Shown here: piece after piece, positions 53,381 to 62,447 of the stretch | Position numbering within the stretch: the stretch's first letter is position 1 | Layout of the letters: the number at the start of each line of letters is the position of its first letter | Source of the DNA: Chryseobacterium sp. H1D6B | Lineage (GTDB): Bacteria; Bacteroidota; Bacteroidia; Flavobacteriales; Weeksellaceae | DNA: 64,000 nucleotides | Reading direction: 5' to 3' | Assembly: GCF_029892445.1 (NCBI RefSeq) | Contig: NZ_JARXVJ010000001.1 | Location: 620,001-684,000, forward strand | The notes under the pieces: model-generated | Told to the model about the DNA's origin: nothing | The model's input: the letters and a program-made list of their open reading frames with translations, nothing else | Databases searched by the model: none | Position numbers and translations under genes: made by a program

Positions 53381-54811
53381 ATGTTACGTCCTTGGAAATT
53401 AGAATTAGAAATTGATAAAAGTTCCGATAAAGCTGTTTATCTACAGATTGCTGATGTTATTATCAAATATATACAATCCGGAAGGTTGAAACCAGGAGAA
53501 GCTCTTCCCGGGAGCAGAGAGATGGCTTCACGTCTTAACATAAACAGAAATACTGTTGTTGAAGCCTATCAAGTCCTGATTAATGAAGAATGGGCACTCT
53601 CCAAAGAAAGAAAAGGCATTTTTGTAGCAGATATACCGCCTGTTTTAACAGCCAGATCAGATAAAAGCGAATTAGAAACATCATTAAAAACTGATCCTAA
53701 AAATCCTATCCTGATCAACTTTGATGATGGTCATCCTGACAGCAAAATAAGTCCTGCCGACGAATTAGCAAGAGCTTACAGACAAATATTCAGCAGAAAA
53801 GCAAAGTGGCAGATGATGGGCTATAGAGATGGAAAGGGCAATATAGAATTTAGGCAGGCACTTTCACAAATGCTCAGCCATGAAAGAGAAATTGATATCA
53901 CCGCTGAGGAGGTTTTTATAACCAGAGGAAGCCAGATGGCTATCTATCTTACAGCACAATGTCTTATAGAAAAGGGAGATATAGTAGCCATTGAAAATCC
54001 AGGATACAAAGCAGCATGGGATTGCTTTAAACATGCAGGTGCAGAGCTTCTTCCGATTAATGTAGATCAGGAAGGGATAAAAGTAAAAGATATTATAATC
54101 CATTTAAAAAAACATAAAAAAATCAAGGCTGTTTATCTCACTCCTCACAGACAATTTCCTACTACTGCTACATTAAGCCAGGCAAGGAAATTAGAATTAG
54201 CAGCACTATCAAATGAGTATGGCGTTACAATCATTGAAGATGATTATAATCATGAATTTCACTACGGACATCAATCGATGATGCCTATTTCTAGTTTTAA
54301 GGGATTAGATAACTTTGTATATATTGGTACAATGAGTAAAGTGGTTGCACCTGCTTTAAGAATTGGATATTTAGCTACTAAAAATCATTCTTTATTAAAC
54401 AAAATAAGTGAGCTAAGAAAAATCGTTGATATACAAGGAGATATTATAATGGAAAAAGCCATATTAGAACTCATCAATGATGGAACTATAAAAAAACACA
54501 TAAAAAAAGCTACTTCTTATTATAAAGACAAAAGAGATTATACATACCATCTTTTAGAAAAATACCTCAAAAAAAAGGCAAATTATATCCTGCCCGTGGG
54601 AGGATTAGCTTTTTGGATTGTCCCGAAAAAAAAAATAGACTGGGATAAGTTCATCAACTTATTACTAGAAAGAAAAATAAGCATTATACATCCTCAAAAT
54701 TACAGCTTTTCAGAAATAGTAAACGGCATACGACTAAGTTATGGTTCATTGTCTGAAGAAAATTTAGAAGAAGGAATTAAAGGAATTTCTGAAGTTATTG
54801 ATATGCTGTAA
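53381..54811 (+). CDS. MocR-type GntR/aminotransferase regulator
   Basis: 476 aa. GntR winged helix at residues 10-80 (YLQIADVIIKYIQSGRLKPGEALPGSREMASRLNINRNTVVEAYQVLINEEW), linker, then a class I aminotransferase-like domain with IEDDYNHEFHYG and the PLP lysine in GTMSKVVAPALRIGYL. MocR proteins such as PdxR and GabR control vitamin B6 or amino-acid genes. No target gene is adjacent; the upstream repeats point to autoregulation. Confidence 0.92.
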   Translation: MLRPWKLELEIDKSSDKAVYLQIADVIIKYIQSGRLKPGEALPGSREMASRLNINRNTVVEAYQVLINEEWALSKERKGIFVADIPPVLTARSDKSELETSLKTDPKNPILINFDDGHPDSKISPADELARAYRQIFSRKAKWQMMGYRDGKGNIEFRQALSQMLSHEREIDITAEEVFITRGSQMAIYLTAQCLIEKGDIVAIENPGYKAAWDCFKHAGAELLPINVDQEGIKVKDIIIHLKKHKKIKAVYLTPHRQFPTTATLSQARKLELAALSNEYGVTIIEDDYNHEFHYGHQSMMPISSFKGLDNFVYIGTMSKVVAPALRIGYLATKNHSLLNKISELRKIVDIQGDIIMEKAILELINDGTIKKHIKKATSYYKDKRDYTYHLLEKYLKKKANYILPVGGLAFWIVPKKKIDWDKFINLLLERKISIIHPQNYSFSEIVNGIRLSYGSLSEENLEEGIKGISEVIDML

Positions 54812-55067
54812 AGCTTTTTAGAAAATATATCACAGCTTTATTTATGTTATAATGATTATAAGCAAGCTGAAAACTAAATTATAGATTATAGCAGACTACT
54901 ATCCTGCTGTCTTTTTCGAAATTCAAATAAGCATACCATAAAAAAATATCTATGGTATAAATTCGGAATGAAAAACCTCCTAAAAAGGAGGTTAAAAACA
55001 CAAATGATGAAAAAAAAATCTATCCAGAATAAAATCTGAAAAGAATATCTTAATTAAAATGTACCCA
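54812..55067. other. non-coding, hairpin plus recurrent motif
   Basis: Contains a hairpin AACCTCC/GGAGGTT (54974-54993) followed by AACACAAATGATGAAAAAA (54996-55018). A tiny frame MMKKKSIQNKI follows. Confidence 0.55.
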
Positions 55068-55247
55068 TTACATTTTTTGTTTTTTATTCCAATATTTTCT
55101 TGATCTGGGAAAATCATGGCTATAACACCAAAAGCCAGATTTATAACTTTTTTTTCTAATAATTAGATAAAATCCTAAAATAGCAAGCATTAATAAAACA
55201 AACGAAACCGTGAGTTTTATAATAAAAGAATAGTCATAGATTTCCAT
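55068..55247 (-). CDS. small single-span membrane protein, 59 aa
   Basis: Reads MEIYDYSFIIKLTVSF, a membrane segment FVLLMLAILGFYLII, then a basic, aromatic-rich tail (RKKSYKSGFWCYSHDFPRSRKYWNKKQKM). AAAAGG lies 6 bases before the ATG. The hydrophobic/basic layout (positive-inside) supports a real gene. Family unknown. It lies in a gap others would call empty. Confidence 0.55.
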   Translation of the reverse strand: MEIYDYSFIIKLTVSFVLLMLAILGFYLIIRKKSYKSGFWCYSHDFPRSRKYWNKKQKM

Positions 55248-55958
55248 ATAGCCTTTTTATTTTTATAATTTCAAATTTACTAATTATTTCTATATTATGT
55301 GAAAAACATTTCAAATAATATAAAATTATGTGAAGATAATCACAAAAAAAAACCACGTTGCTCAAGAATTTAAAAATAACATAAATACACTTATTTCAAG
55401 GACTTATCTTCCCAAGTATTATATTGCAATTACAATTATAGAAATACACTTCAAATAGACTGAGGCAAAATTTCTTATATATCCAATGTCTACTAAATCC
55501 ATCATCAGGTTATTTTTTAATAAACAGACCACAACAGCAGATAAAAACCCAATAAAAACTAAGGGTTCAGAAATAAATTTTCATAGAAATATAAAGTGTG
55601 ATTAAGGTTATCAAAAGTAAAAAAGCCATATTAACCCAACAAAAACGTACAGTTAATATAAAGTTACATTATAGAATGTTTTTAAATAAAATCCCGAGTA
55701 AATTGAGGAATTTACTTTACAAAATCAAAATTTTTCATTTTGAAAACTAATATTTGAATTTCATACTTTTTTGCATTTACAGATTAATAACTACAAAACA
55801 ATATTGATTTTTTTCATCATTATACGAACTTTTAGATAATTATTTTTAATAATATTTTTGAATATTTAACATTACTTAACATCAGCTTGGCTTCATAATT
55901 GAAAATAATTCTATAGTTACAGCCATTTGGTTTTGACATATTACTAAAAATTTGAATT
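55248..55958. other. no gene seen
   Basis: About 700 bp of AT-rich sequence without a credible frame, RNA gene or strong repeat. A TTTTTTTCATCATTATAC word at 55808-55825 is a weak form of the recurrent motif. Confidence 0.5.
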
Positions 55959-56498
55959 ATGAAGAATATAATGTTAGTGGGTTTTGTGTCAGTTTTTTTA
56001 ATGACCGCCTGCAAGAAAGATGATCAAGTAGCTGAAAAATCATTAGAACAGCAGAAAATTGAATTTCAGGCTAAACAACTTGAAATAGAGCAACAGAAAT
56101 TAGCTATTGAAAAAGAAAAAATGGTGTATGAAGCACAAAAAAAAGCTGACAGCATCGTAGAAAATAAAAAAGCACAAACCGTGGCTGCTAATAATCCAAG
56201 AGTAATCACAAAAACAAGAACAGTCTATAGAGATAGAGAATCATCTGGTTCAAACAACGGAAACTATGCAGACAATGGAAGCAGTTCTTCACAAGGAACT
56301 ACTAAGAAGAAAGGAATGAGTAAGGCAGCAAAAGGTACTATTATCGGTACAGTAGGAGGTGCTGCTGCAGGCGCAATTATTAGTAAGAAAAACAGAGGAC
56401 TTGGTGCAGTGATCGGAGGTGTTGTTGGAGGTGCAACAGGATATACAATAGGTAGAGCAGGCGATAGAAAAGACGGCAGAGTTCAGCCTCGTAACTAA
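55959..56498 (+). CDS. lipoprotein with coiled coil and glycine-zipper
   Basis: 179 aa. Lipobox LMTAC (Cys18), a coiled coil at about residues 30-75 (SLEQQKIEFQAKQLEIEQQKLAIEKEKMVYEAQ), a low-complexity Ser/Asn/Gly linker, and a C-terminal glycine zipper (GTIIGTVGGAAAGAIISKKN...GAVIGGVVGGATGYTIG) of the YMGG/Gly-zipper_2 type. Probably an envelope-anchored structural protein. Confidence 0.8.
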   Translation: MKNIMLVGFVSVFLMTACKKDDQVAEKSLEQQKIEFQAKQLEIEQQKLAIEKEKMVYEAQKKADSIVENKKAQTVAANNPRVITKTRTVYRDRESSGSNNGNYADNGSSSSQGTTKKKGMSKAAKGTIIGTVGGAAAGAIISKKNRGLGAVIGGVVGGATGYTIGRAGDRKDGRVQPRN

Positions 56499-56515
56499 AT
56501 ATTTTCACAATAAAT

Positions 56516-56547
56516 TAAAAGATTGCTTATTTTTAAGCAATCTTTTT
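56516..56547 (+). terminator. terminator ending at the next start codon
   Basis: Stem AAAAGATTGCTTA / TAAGCAATCTTTT with T-run. It ends directly before the ATG of the next gene at 56549. Confidence 0.75.
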
Positions 56548-56548
56548 T

Positions 56549-58183
56549 ATGATATTAATCCTGCTTTCCTGTGTTCTCCTTATTCCTGCCTTAATGGGTT
56601 TAGGAAAAATAATGGAAATACTTCTGGGTTGTCTTTTCCTCGGAATTTCGGGAAAAGTCATATCAGGAGTGTTGGGAATAAGCCTGATCTGGACTATCCT
56701 TTCATTTTTCATTCCATTAAATTTATATGTAGAACTCCCCACAATACTAATAGGGATTTTCTTTTTTTTCAAAGACAAATTATATCTTCAGTTTTATCAA
56801 TTTTCAAAAAAAGACACTCTTTTAATTGCTGTCATCTCTTTAATCACAATATTTTGCAGTTCTTATTATCCTTATATATTAGATCATTTCGGCTACTATG
56901 TTCCCACAATACAATGGCTTGCCGAATACGGTTTAATTAAAGGAATTTCCAATCTTGATCTCACGTTAGGACAGATGTCGATGTGGCATATTTTCCAAGC
57001 CGGTTTCTCTAATTTTTCCGATCCATTTCTAAGAATCAATGCAGTACTGCTGATTATCTATGGAATCTATAATATTGAAAAGAAAAGCTGGATACAGCTG
57101 TGTTTTCTGCCAATCTTATTTCTATTTTCACAGTCTCCAAGCCCGGATCTTCCTGTCATCGTTATTTCATTGATTATTTTAAATGAAATTTTAACCGGAA
57201 ATAAACAGACTCCTCTTATTTTCAGCTTTTCAATTTTTGTCTTTGCTGTAAAACCTACGATGATCTGGCTTCCGATTTTCAGTTTTTCTTATGGTATCTT
57301 AATTATAAAATCAAATTTTAAAAATTATATTCCAGGAATTTTAATTCTTATTTTATTCTTTATTAAAAATATCTGGACTTTCGGCTACCCTGTCTTTCCA
57401 GTTGCCGTCGGAAACATGGGAGTCTATTGGCAGCCCAACGCTGAAGTTTTAAAAACATCCTCTCAATTTGCTCTTCAGAAAACATACGATATGCAGTATT
57501 CTTTCCAGCAGATTCAGAATTTCTCTTCATTTGATTATATTAAAAACTGGCTTTTTCTGAATGGAATTAAATCTAAAATCAACATTCTTTTCATTATAAG
57601 TTTAATCACCTTTATCATTTATTCTTTCGTTAAAAAGAATAAAACCACCACTCTGCTCTGCCTCTCTTTGTTAATAAAAAGTACATTAGTAGTATTATTT
57701 TCAGCGCAGTACAGGTTTTTTATTGATGTTTTTTTTGTGATTTTCTTTGTTGTTTTCCTAGACCACTTCACAAAAAAAAAATCAATTGTTATTTTCTCAA
57801 TAGTAAGCCTATTCTTCATCTGCTTTTTATCCTTTCCAAATCTTATCCAGCAGTATCTGCCAAGTTTTAGGCTAGGCAGCTTTATGGGTAAATTTGAAAA
57901 GGAACAATTGTACAAACCTTCAACATATGAGTACCATTCTTTTAACTCATTTAAAGTAGGAAATCTTCAATTTAATATTTCTAAAAATTACCCTTATAAT
58001 TTTGATACACCGCTCCCCGCAGTTTCATCAAGCTATATTTTTGATGATGTAAAAGCTGGTATTTTCCCCCAGCTGATTGATGAAAAGAATATAAAAAAGG
58101 GATTTATCTGGAAAAAAATGAATAGACAGCAGAAAAATGAGGCCGAAAAAGTTATCAATACTATCAAATACACTGATAAATAG
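56549..58183 (+). CDS. polytopic membrane protein (LIC_10190-like)
   Basis: 544 aa with about 12-13 hydrophobic segments and a soluble C-terminal tail. The layout and the LDHFGYYVPTIQWLAEYGLIKGISNLDL segment recall the LIC_10190/ArnT-like (GT-C) family. Function unknown. The nominal start abuts a terminator, so the true start may be further in, e.g. at MEILLGCLFLG. Confidence 0.7.
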   Translation: MILILLSCVLLIPALMGLGKIMEILLGCLFLGISGKVISGVLGISLIWTILSFFIPLNLYVELPTILIGIFFFFKDKLYLQFYQFSKKDTLLIAVISLITIFCSSYYPYILDHFGYYVPTIQWLAEYGLIKGISNLDLTLGQMSMWHIFQAGFSNFSDPFLRINAVLLIIYGIYNIEKKSWIQLCFLPILFLFSQSPSPDLPVIVISLIILNEILTGNKQTPLIFSFSIFVFAVKPTMIWLPIFSFSYGILIIKSNFKNYIPGILILILFFIKNIWTFGYPVFPVAVGNMGVYWQPNAEVLKTSSQFALQKTYDMQYSFQQIQNFSSFDYIKNWLFLNGIKSKINILFIISLITFIIYSFVKKNKTTTLLCLSLLIKSTLVVLFSAQYRFFIDVFFVIFFVVFLDHFTKKKSIVIFSIVSLFFICFLSFPNLIQQYLPSFRLGSFMGKFEKEQLYKPSTYEYHSFNSFKVGNLQFNISKNYPYNFDTPLPAVSSSYIFDDVKAGIFPQLIDEKNIKKGFIWKKMNRQQKNEAEKVINTIKYTDK

Positions 58184-58221
58184 AACAAATCTAAAGACTT
58201 TATTATGTGAAGAAAAAGCGG

Positions 58222-58229
58222 TAAATTTG
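58222..58229 (+). promoter_or_regulatory. -7 promoter box of aroC
   Basis: TAAATTTG, TAnnTTTG, only 4 bases before the ATG at 58234, so the message may be nearly leaderless. Confidence 0.55.
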
Positions 58230-58233
58230 TATC

Positions 58234-59304
58234 ATGTTCAATACTTTAGGTAATCTACTTAGTCTTACGACATTTGGAGAAAGTCACGGAGTGGCTTATG
58301 GTGGGATAATTAATAATTTTCCGGCAGGCTTAGCAGTCGATTTTGATAAAATTCAATATGAATTAGATCGAAGAAAACCTGGGCAGTCAGCAATCGTCAC
58401 TCAAAGAAAAGAGAGCGACACAGTGAAATTTCTTTCAGGAATTTTTGAAGGTAAAACTACAGGTACCCCCATTGGTTTTATGATCGAAAATGAAAATCAG
58501 AAATCGAAAGATTATGATCATATTGCAGGTTCCTATCGTCCGAGCCACGCAGATTTTACATACGATCAAAAATTCGGAATAAGAGATTATCGCGGTGGCG
58601 GAAAATCTTCAGCCAGAGAAACAATTAACTGGGTAGTTGCCGGAGCTCTTGCAAAACAGCTTTTATCAACTATTGAGATCAATGCTTATGTTTCTTCTGT
58701 AGGAGATATTTTCTGTGAAAAACCTTACCAGGCTCTGGATTTTTCTAAAACAGAAACTAATGATGTCCGATGCCCTGATGCTGAAACTGCTGAAAAAATG
58801 ATTTCTAGAATTAAAGAGATCAAAAAGGAAGGCAATACAATCGGCGGAACAGTAACTTGTGTTATTAAAAATGTTCCTGTAGGAATCGGCGAACCTATTT
58901 TCTCTAAACTTCAGGCTGAACTGGCAAAAGCAATGCTCAACATCAATGCCTGCAAGGGTTTTGAATATGGAAGCGGATTCTGCGGTGCAAAAATGACAGG
59001 AAGTGAGCATAATGACGGCTTCAACACAGATTTTACCACAAAATCAAATTTATCGGGAGGAATTCAGGGAGGAATTTCCAATGGAATGGATATTTATTTC
59101 CGTGTTGCATTCAAACCTGTAGCTACTATTTTAAGACCGCAGGAAAGTGTAGATAAAGACGGAAATGCTGTTATTGTAGAAGGAAAGGGAAGACACGATC
59201 CTTGTGTAGTTCCTAGAGCTGTGCCTGTTGTGGAAAGCTTAGCGGCCTTCGTACTTGCTGATTTATTTTTAATCAATAAAACAAGAAATCTATCTAATTT
59301 TTAA
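58234..59304 (+). CDS. aroC: chorismate synthase
   Basis: 356 aa. [47 protein letters not shown] and [10 protein letters not shown] are the AroC signatures; FMN-dependent conversion of EPSP to chorismate. First gene of a run with two thioredoxin-like genes. Confidence 0.97.
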   Translation: MFNTLGNLLSLTTFGESHGVAYGGIINNFPAGLAVDFDKIQYELDRRKPGQSAIVTQRKESDTVKFLSGIFEGKTTGTPIGFMIENENQKSKDYDHIAGSYRPSHADFTYDQKFGIRDYRGGGKSSARETINWVVAGALAKQLLSTIEINAYVSSVGDIFCEKPYQALDFSKTETNDVRCPDAETAEKMISRIKEIKKEGNTIGGTVTCVIKNVPVGIGEPIFSKLQAELAKAMLNINACKGFEYGSGFCGAKMTGSEHNDGFNTDFTTKSNLSGGIQGGISNGMDIYFRVAFKPVATILRPQESVDKDGNAVIVEGKGRHDPCVVPRAVPVVESLAAFVLADLFLINKTRNLSNF

Positions 59305-59313
59305 ATAGTTATA

Positions 59314-59877
59314 ATGAAAAATTATTGGGACCAAGCTATATCATTTGATGAATATATAAAAATTGCTGATCAGAGACTTCATCATCCAGACAACCCTAAG
59401 GACGAAGAATACAAACAGTATTACGAACTGGGTGTTCAAAGAATGGATAGAACTTTGAAAAAATTTACGATCAATGAAGAGCAGTTAAAGGAATTACAAT
59501 CTAAAAATTTCAACGGAAAGATCCTTATTATTTCTGAGGCATGGTGTGGAGATGCAAGCGCAACTGTTCCCGCTTTAGTTAAATTTTTTGAAAACCAAAA
59601 TGAGGTTAAAATTTTTCTTAGAGACAGCGACCCAAGTCTGATCAATCAATTTTTAACCAATGGAACCCAATCTATTCCAAAGGTAATTATTCTGGATAAT
59701 GAATTTAATGTAAAAAACTCTTGGGGACCGCGCCCGAAATACGGAAGAGATCTATTATCTAAACATAAAGCAGATCCTGAAGCTTATCCGAAAGATGAAT
59801 TTTATAATGATCTGCAGATCTATTATGCCAGAAACAGAGGCATAGATGCTATTCAAGAAATTTTAGAATTATTATAA
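59314..59877 (+). CDS. thioredoxin-fold protein with single active-site Cys
   Basis: 187 aa. Thioredoxin fold with SEAWCGDASATVPAL: only C78 of the usual CxxC, so a disulfide-exchange role by the normal mechanism is doubtful. KVIILDNEFNV and a later PRPKYG support the fold. Thirty bases past aroC region, same direction. Confidence 0.75.
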   Translation: MKNYWDQAISFDEYIKIADQRLHHPDNPKDEEYKQYYELGVQRMDRTLKKFTINEEQLKELQSKNFNGKILIISEAWCGDASATVPALVKFFENQNEVKIFLRDSDPSLINQFLTNGTQSIPKVIILDNEFNVKNSWGPRPKYGRDLLSKHKADPEAYPKDEFYNDLQIYYARNRGIDAIQEILELL

Positions 59878-59921
59878 TATGTCAATTCCATGTGACAGAG
59901 ATCAAAAATAAAAAGTAACTC

Positions 59922-60461
59922 ATGAAAAAAAATATAATTTATCTGGTTTTAATTGCCATCATCGGAGTTATTGCATTCGTGCCGGGAGTAAAAGATTTTT
60001 TAAGAGATCAGTTTTTTCCAATTGCTGCAATAGAAAATGCGGTTACAGTAAGTGAAGAAGATTATGACATCGATCTTCAGGGGATCAACGTTCCAAGCAC
60101 GAATCTTAAAAACTTTAGAAACAAACCTGTTTTTCTTAATTTCTGGGGGACATGGTGCCCGCCGTGCAGAAAAGAATGGCCTACAATTCAGAAATTATAT
60201 GATTCCAGAAAAGAAAAAATAACTTTTGTTCTTATAGCAATGAAAGATGAAGAAGCGGCAGTCCGAAAATTTCTTCAGGAAAACAATTATACTGTTCCGG
60301 TTTATATCGCACAGAGTCCTATTTCAGAAAAGATACTTCCAAAAGCTTTTCCTACAACTTTCCTTTTGGATAAAAACGGCAGAATCCTTATTAAAGAGGA
60401 CGCTTACAGAGACTGGAATTCAGAGTCTGTTCATCAATTTATTGAAAGTGCCATTAAATAA
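59922..60461 (+). CDS. TlpA-like thioredoxin
   Basis: 179 aa. N-terminal membrane anchor (IIYLVLIAIIGVIAFV), then a TlpA/ResA fold with FWGTWCPPCRKEWPTIQ (C79, C82). Acts outside the cytoplasmic membrane in thiol reduction, for example of cytochrome c apoprotein. Confidence 0.88.
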   Translation: MKKNIIYLVLIAIIGVIAFVPGVKDFLRDQFFPIAAIENAVTVSEEDYDIDLQGINVPSTNLKNFRNKPVFLNFWGTWCPPCRKEWPTIQKLYDSRKEKITFVLIAMKDEEAAVRKFLQENNYTVPVYIAQSPISEKILPKAFPTTFLLDKNGRILIKEDAYRDWNSESVHQFIESAIK

Positions 60462-60544
60462 TCTTTTAACTAATTTTATAATTAGTTGGTATAAAATTTG
60501 CGAAATTTGTATTGTTGAAAATTATTTTTAAAACCAAACACAAA

Positions 60545-60889
60545 ATGAAATATTCAAAACTAAATTTAGCTAAAGAAGCGATCAACCATAAAGGTTTCGT
60601 GAAAAAAATCCCAGACATTTTCAGAATGGTCAAATATTGGAGAAAAGGAATATATCCTATTAGATCCATTGATATTATTCTGCCGTTGTTAGGACTTTTA
60701 TACGTGATCTCTCCTATCGACCTTCTGCCAGAAGTGGCCGTCCCTGTATTAGGAGTATTGGATGATTTAGCTGTTTTATCTTTAACTATTCCAAAACTTA
60801 TAAAAGAAGTCGACAAGTTTTTACTTTGGGAAGCAGAAAGAAAATACAATGCAGGAAGTAAAGTCATCGATGCTCAAATTCTTGAATAA
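60545..60889 (+). CDS. YkvA family (DUF1232) protein
   Basis: 114 aa from the ATG at 60545 (MKYSKLNLAKEA). DUF1232 motif ILPLLGLLYVISPIDLLPEVAVPVLGVLDDLAVL near residue 55. Small membrane-associated family, unknown role. Confidence 0.82.
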   Translation: MKYSKLNLAKEAINHKGFVKKIPDIFRMVKYWRKGIYPIRSIDIILPLLGLLYVISPIDLLPEVAVPVLGVLDDLAVLSLTIPKLIKEVDKFLLWEAERKYNAGSKVIDAQILE

Positions 60890-60907
60890 TTTATAAAATA
60901 TCCTTTT

Positions 60908-60941
60908 CAAGCCATTTCAAAAAATATTGAAATGGCTTTTT
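60908..60941 (+). terminator. terminator
   Basis: Stem AAGCCATTTCAA / TTGAAATGGCTT and T6 after the YkvA gene. Confidence 0.8.
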
Positions 60942-60988
60942 TATTTATAAATTGATGAGTTAAATTTTTAAGCCTTATTTCAAATCCT

Positions 60989-60996
60989 TAAATTTG
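60989..60996 (+). promoter_or_regulatory. -7 promoter box of pyrEF
   Basis: TAAATTTG, 20 bases before the ATG at 61016. Confidence 0.55.
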
Positions 60997-61015
60997 TAAA
61001 ATCTAATAAAAAATA

Positions 61016-62395
61016 ATGGAAAGTAAAAAAGAATTCTTTTTGGAGTGCTATAAGCTAGGCATCATTAAATTTGGGAGATTCACCTTAAAAAGCGGTATTG
61101 AAAGTCCTTTTTATGTAGACCTAAGACCTTTGGCCTCAGATCCTAAAATTTTAAAGAACCTTGCTAATTATTTATTGGAAATGCTTCCTTTAGATAATTT
61201 TGATTTGATCTGCGGTGTTCCTTATGCTGCGCTGCCAATGGCTACAGCGATGTCTTTGGAAAGTTATATTCCGCTTATCATTAAAAGAAAGGAAGCAAAA
61301 GATTACGGCACTAAAAAGATGATTGAAGGGATTTACCAAAAAGGACAAAACTGTCTGCTGGTAGAGGATGTGATTACTTCCGGAAAATCTTTATTAGAAA
61401 CCATAGCTGAAGTTGAGCAGGAAGATCTTAAAGTGGCAGACATTGTTGTTGTCCTTGATAGAGAGCAGGGCGGGAAACAGCTTTTAGAAAGCAAAGGATA
61501 CAGAGTTCATACGCTTTTTAATATTTCAGAAGTATGTACTATTCTTAAGGAAAATGGAGAATTGTCAGATGAAGAGGTAAAAAGAATTCAGGATTTCCTT
61601 TTAGGGAACCATATTCAGTTTGAAGAAAAAATCCGTTGTTCTTATGAACAAAAATTAAAACAGGCGCAGCATTCTGTTTCTAAAAAATTATTGGAAACTG
61701 CTTTAGCAAAAAAATCCAACCTAATCGCTTCGGCAGACGTTACCACTACTAAAGAATTATTGGAGCTTGCAGATAAAGTAGGACCACACGTTATTGCTTT
61801 AAAAACTCATATTGATATCATTTCAGATTTTGATTATGAAAAAACAATCACTCCATTGAAAGAACTTGCTGTAAAACATCAGTTTTTATTAATGGAAGAC
61901 AGAAAATTTGCTGATATCGGGAATACACAAGAACTACAGTTTACAAGCGGCGTATTTAAAATTACAGACTGGGCAGATTTTGTAACTTCACAAGTGATCG
62001 GCGGCTTTGAATCTTTGGACTGCTTTAAAAACGTAGGGGTAGTAGCCATTATCGGAATGTCTTCTAAGGGAACATTAACGACGAGCAGCTATCGTGAAGA
62101 AGCTCTTAAAGTAGCACTATCCCACCCTAACGTTATCGGAGGCGTTTCCCAAAACCCAATTCCCGAGGAAATTCTATTGTTTACACCAGGAGTAAATTTA
62201 GCAGATTCAGGAGATGGAAAAGGACAGCAGTACAATACTCCAGAGCATGTTTTCAAAAATCTCCACAGTGATTTCATTATTGTAGGAAGAGGAATTTACA
62301 AATCTGAAAATCCAGAAGATGCGGCAATTGCTTATAAAAATGAGGGATGGAATGCCTATTTAAATTCTTTGAAAAAAAGCTTAATTCAGAATTAA
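61016..62395 (+). CDS. UMP synthase: orotate phosphoribosyltransferase-OMP decarboxylase fusion
   Basis: 459 aa. OPRT domain at residues 1-205 with PRPP loop LLVEDVITSGKS (114-125); OMP decarboxylase domain at about 225-459, with ASADVTT (D241), LKTH (K263) and the eukaryote-type catalytic tetrad MEDRKFADIGNT (D295, K297, D300). Order PyrE-PyrF as in eukaryotic UMPS. Carries the last two steps of UMP synthesis on one chain. Confidence 0.95.
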   Translation: MESKKEFFLECYKLGIIKFGRFTLKSGIESPFYVDLRPLASDPKILKNLANYLLEMLPLDNFDLICGVPYAALPMATAMSLESYIPLIIKRKEAKDYGTKKMIEGIYQKGQNCLLVEDVITSGKSLLETIAEVEQEDLKVADIVVVLDREQGGKQLLESKGYRVHTLFNISEVCTILKENGELSDEEVKRIQDFLLGNHIQFEEKIRCSYEQKLKQAQHSVSKKLLETALAKKSNLIASADVTTTKELLELADKVGPHVIALKTHIDIISDFDYEKTITPLKELAVKHQFLLMEDRKFADIGNTQELQFTSGVFKITDWADFVTSQVIGGFESLDCFKNVGVVAIIGMSSKGTLTTSSYREEALKVALSHPNVIGGVSQNPIPEEILLFTPGVNLADSGDGKGQQYNTPEHVFKNLHSDFIIVGRGIYKSENPEDAAIAYKNEGWNAYLNSLKKSLIQN

Positions 62396-62447
62396 AATTT
62401 CTGGGATATTATCCAAAATAAGTTATATTTGATCCTTTATCAAGATA

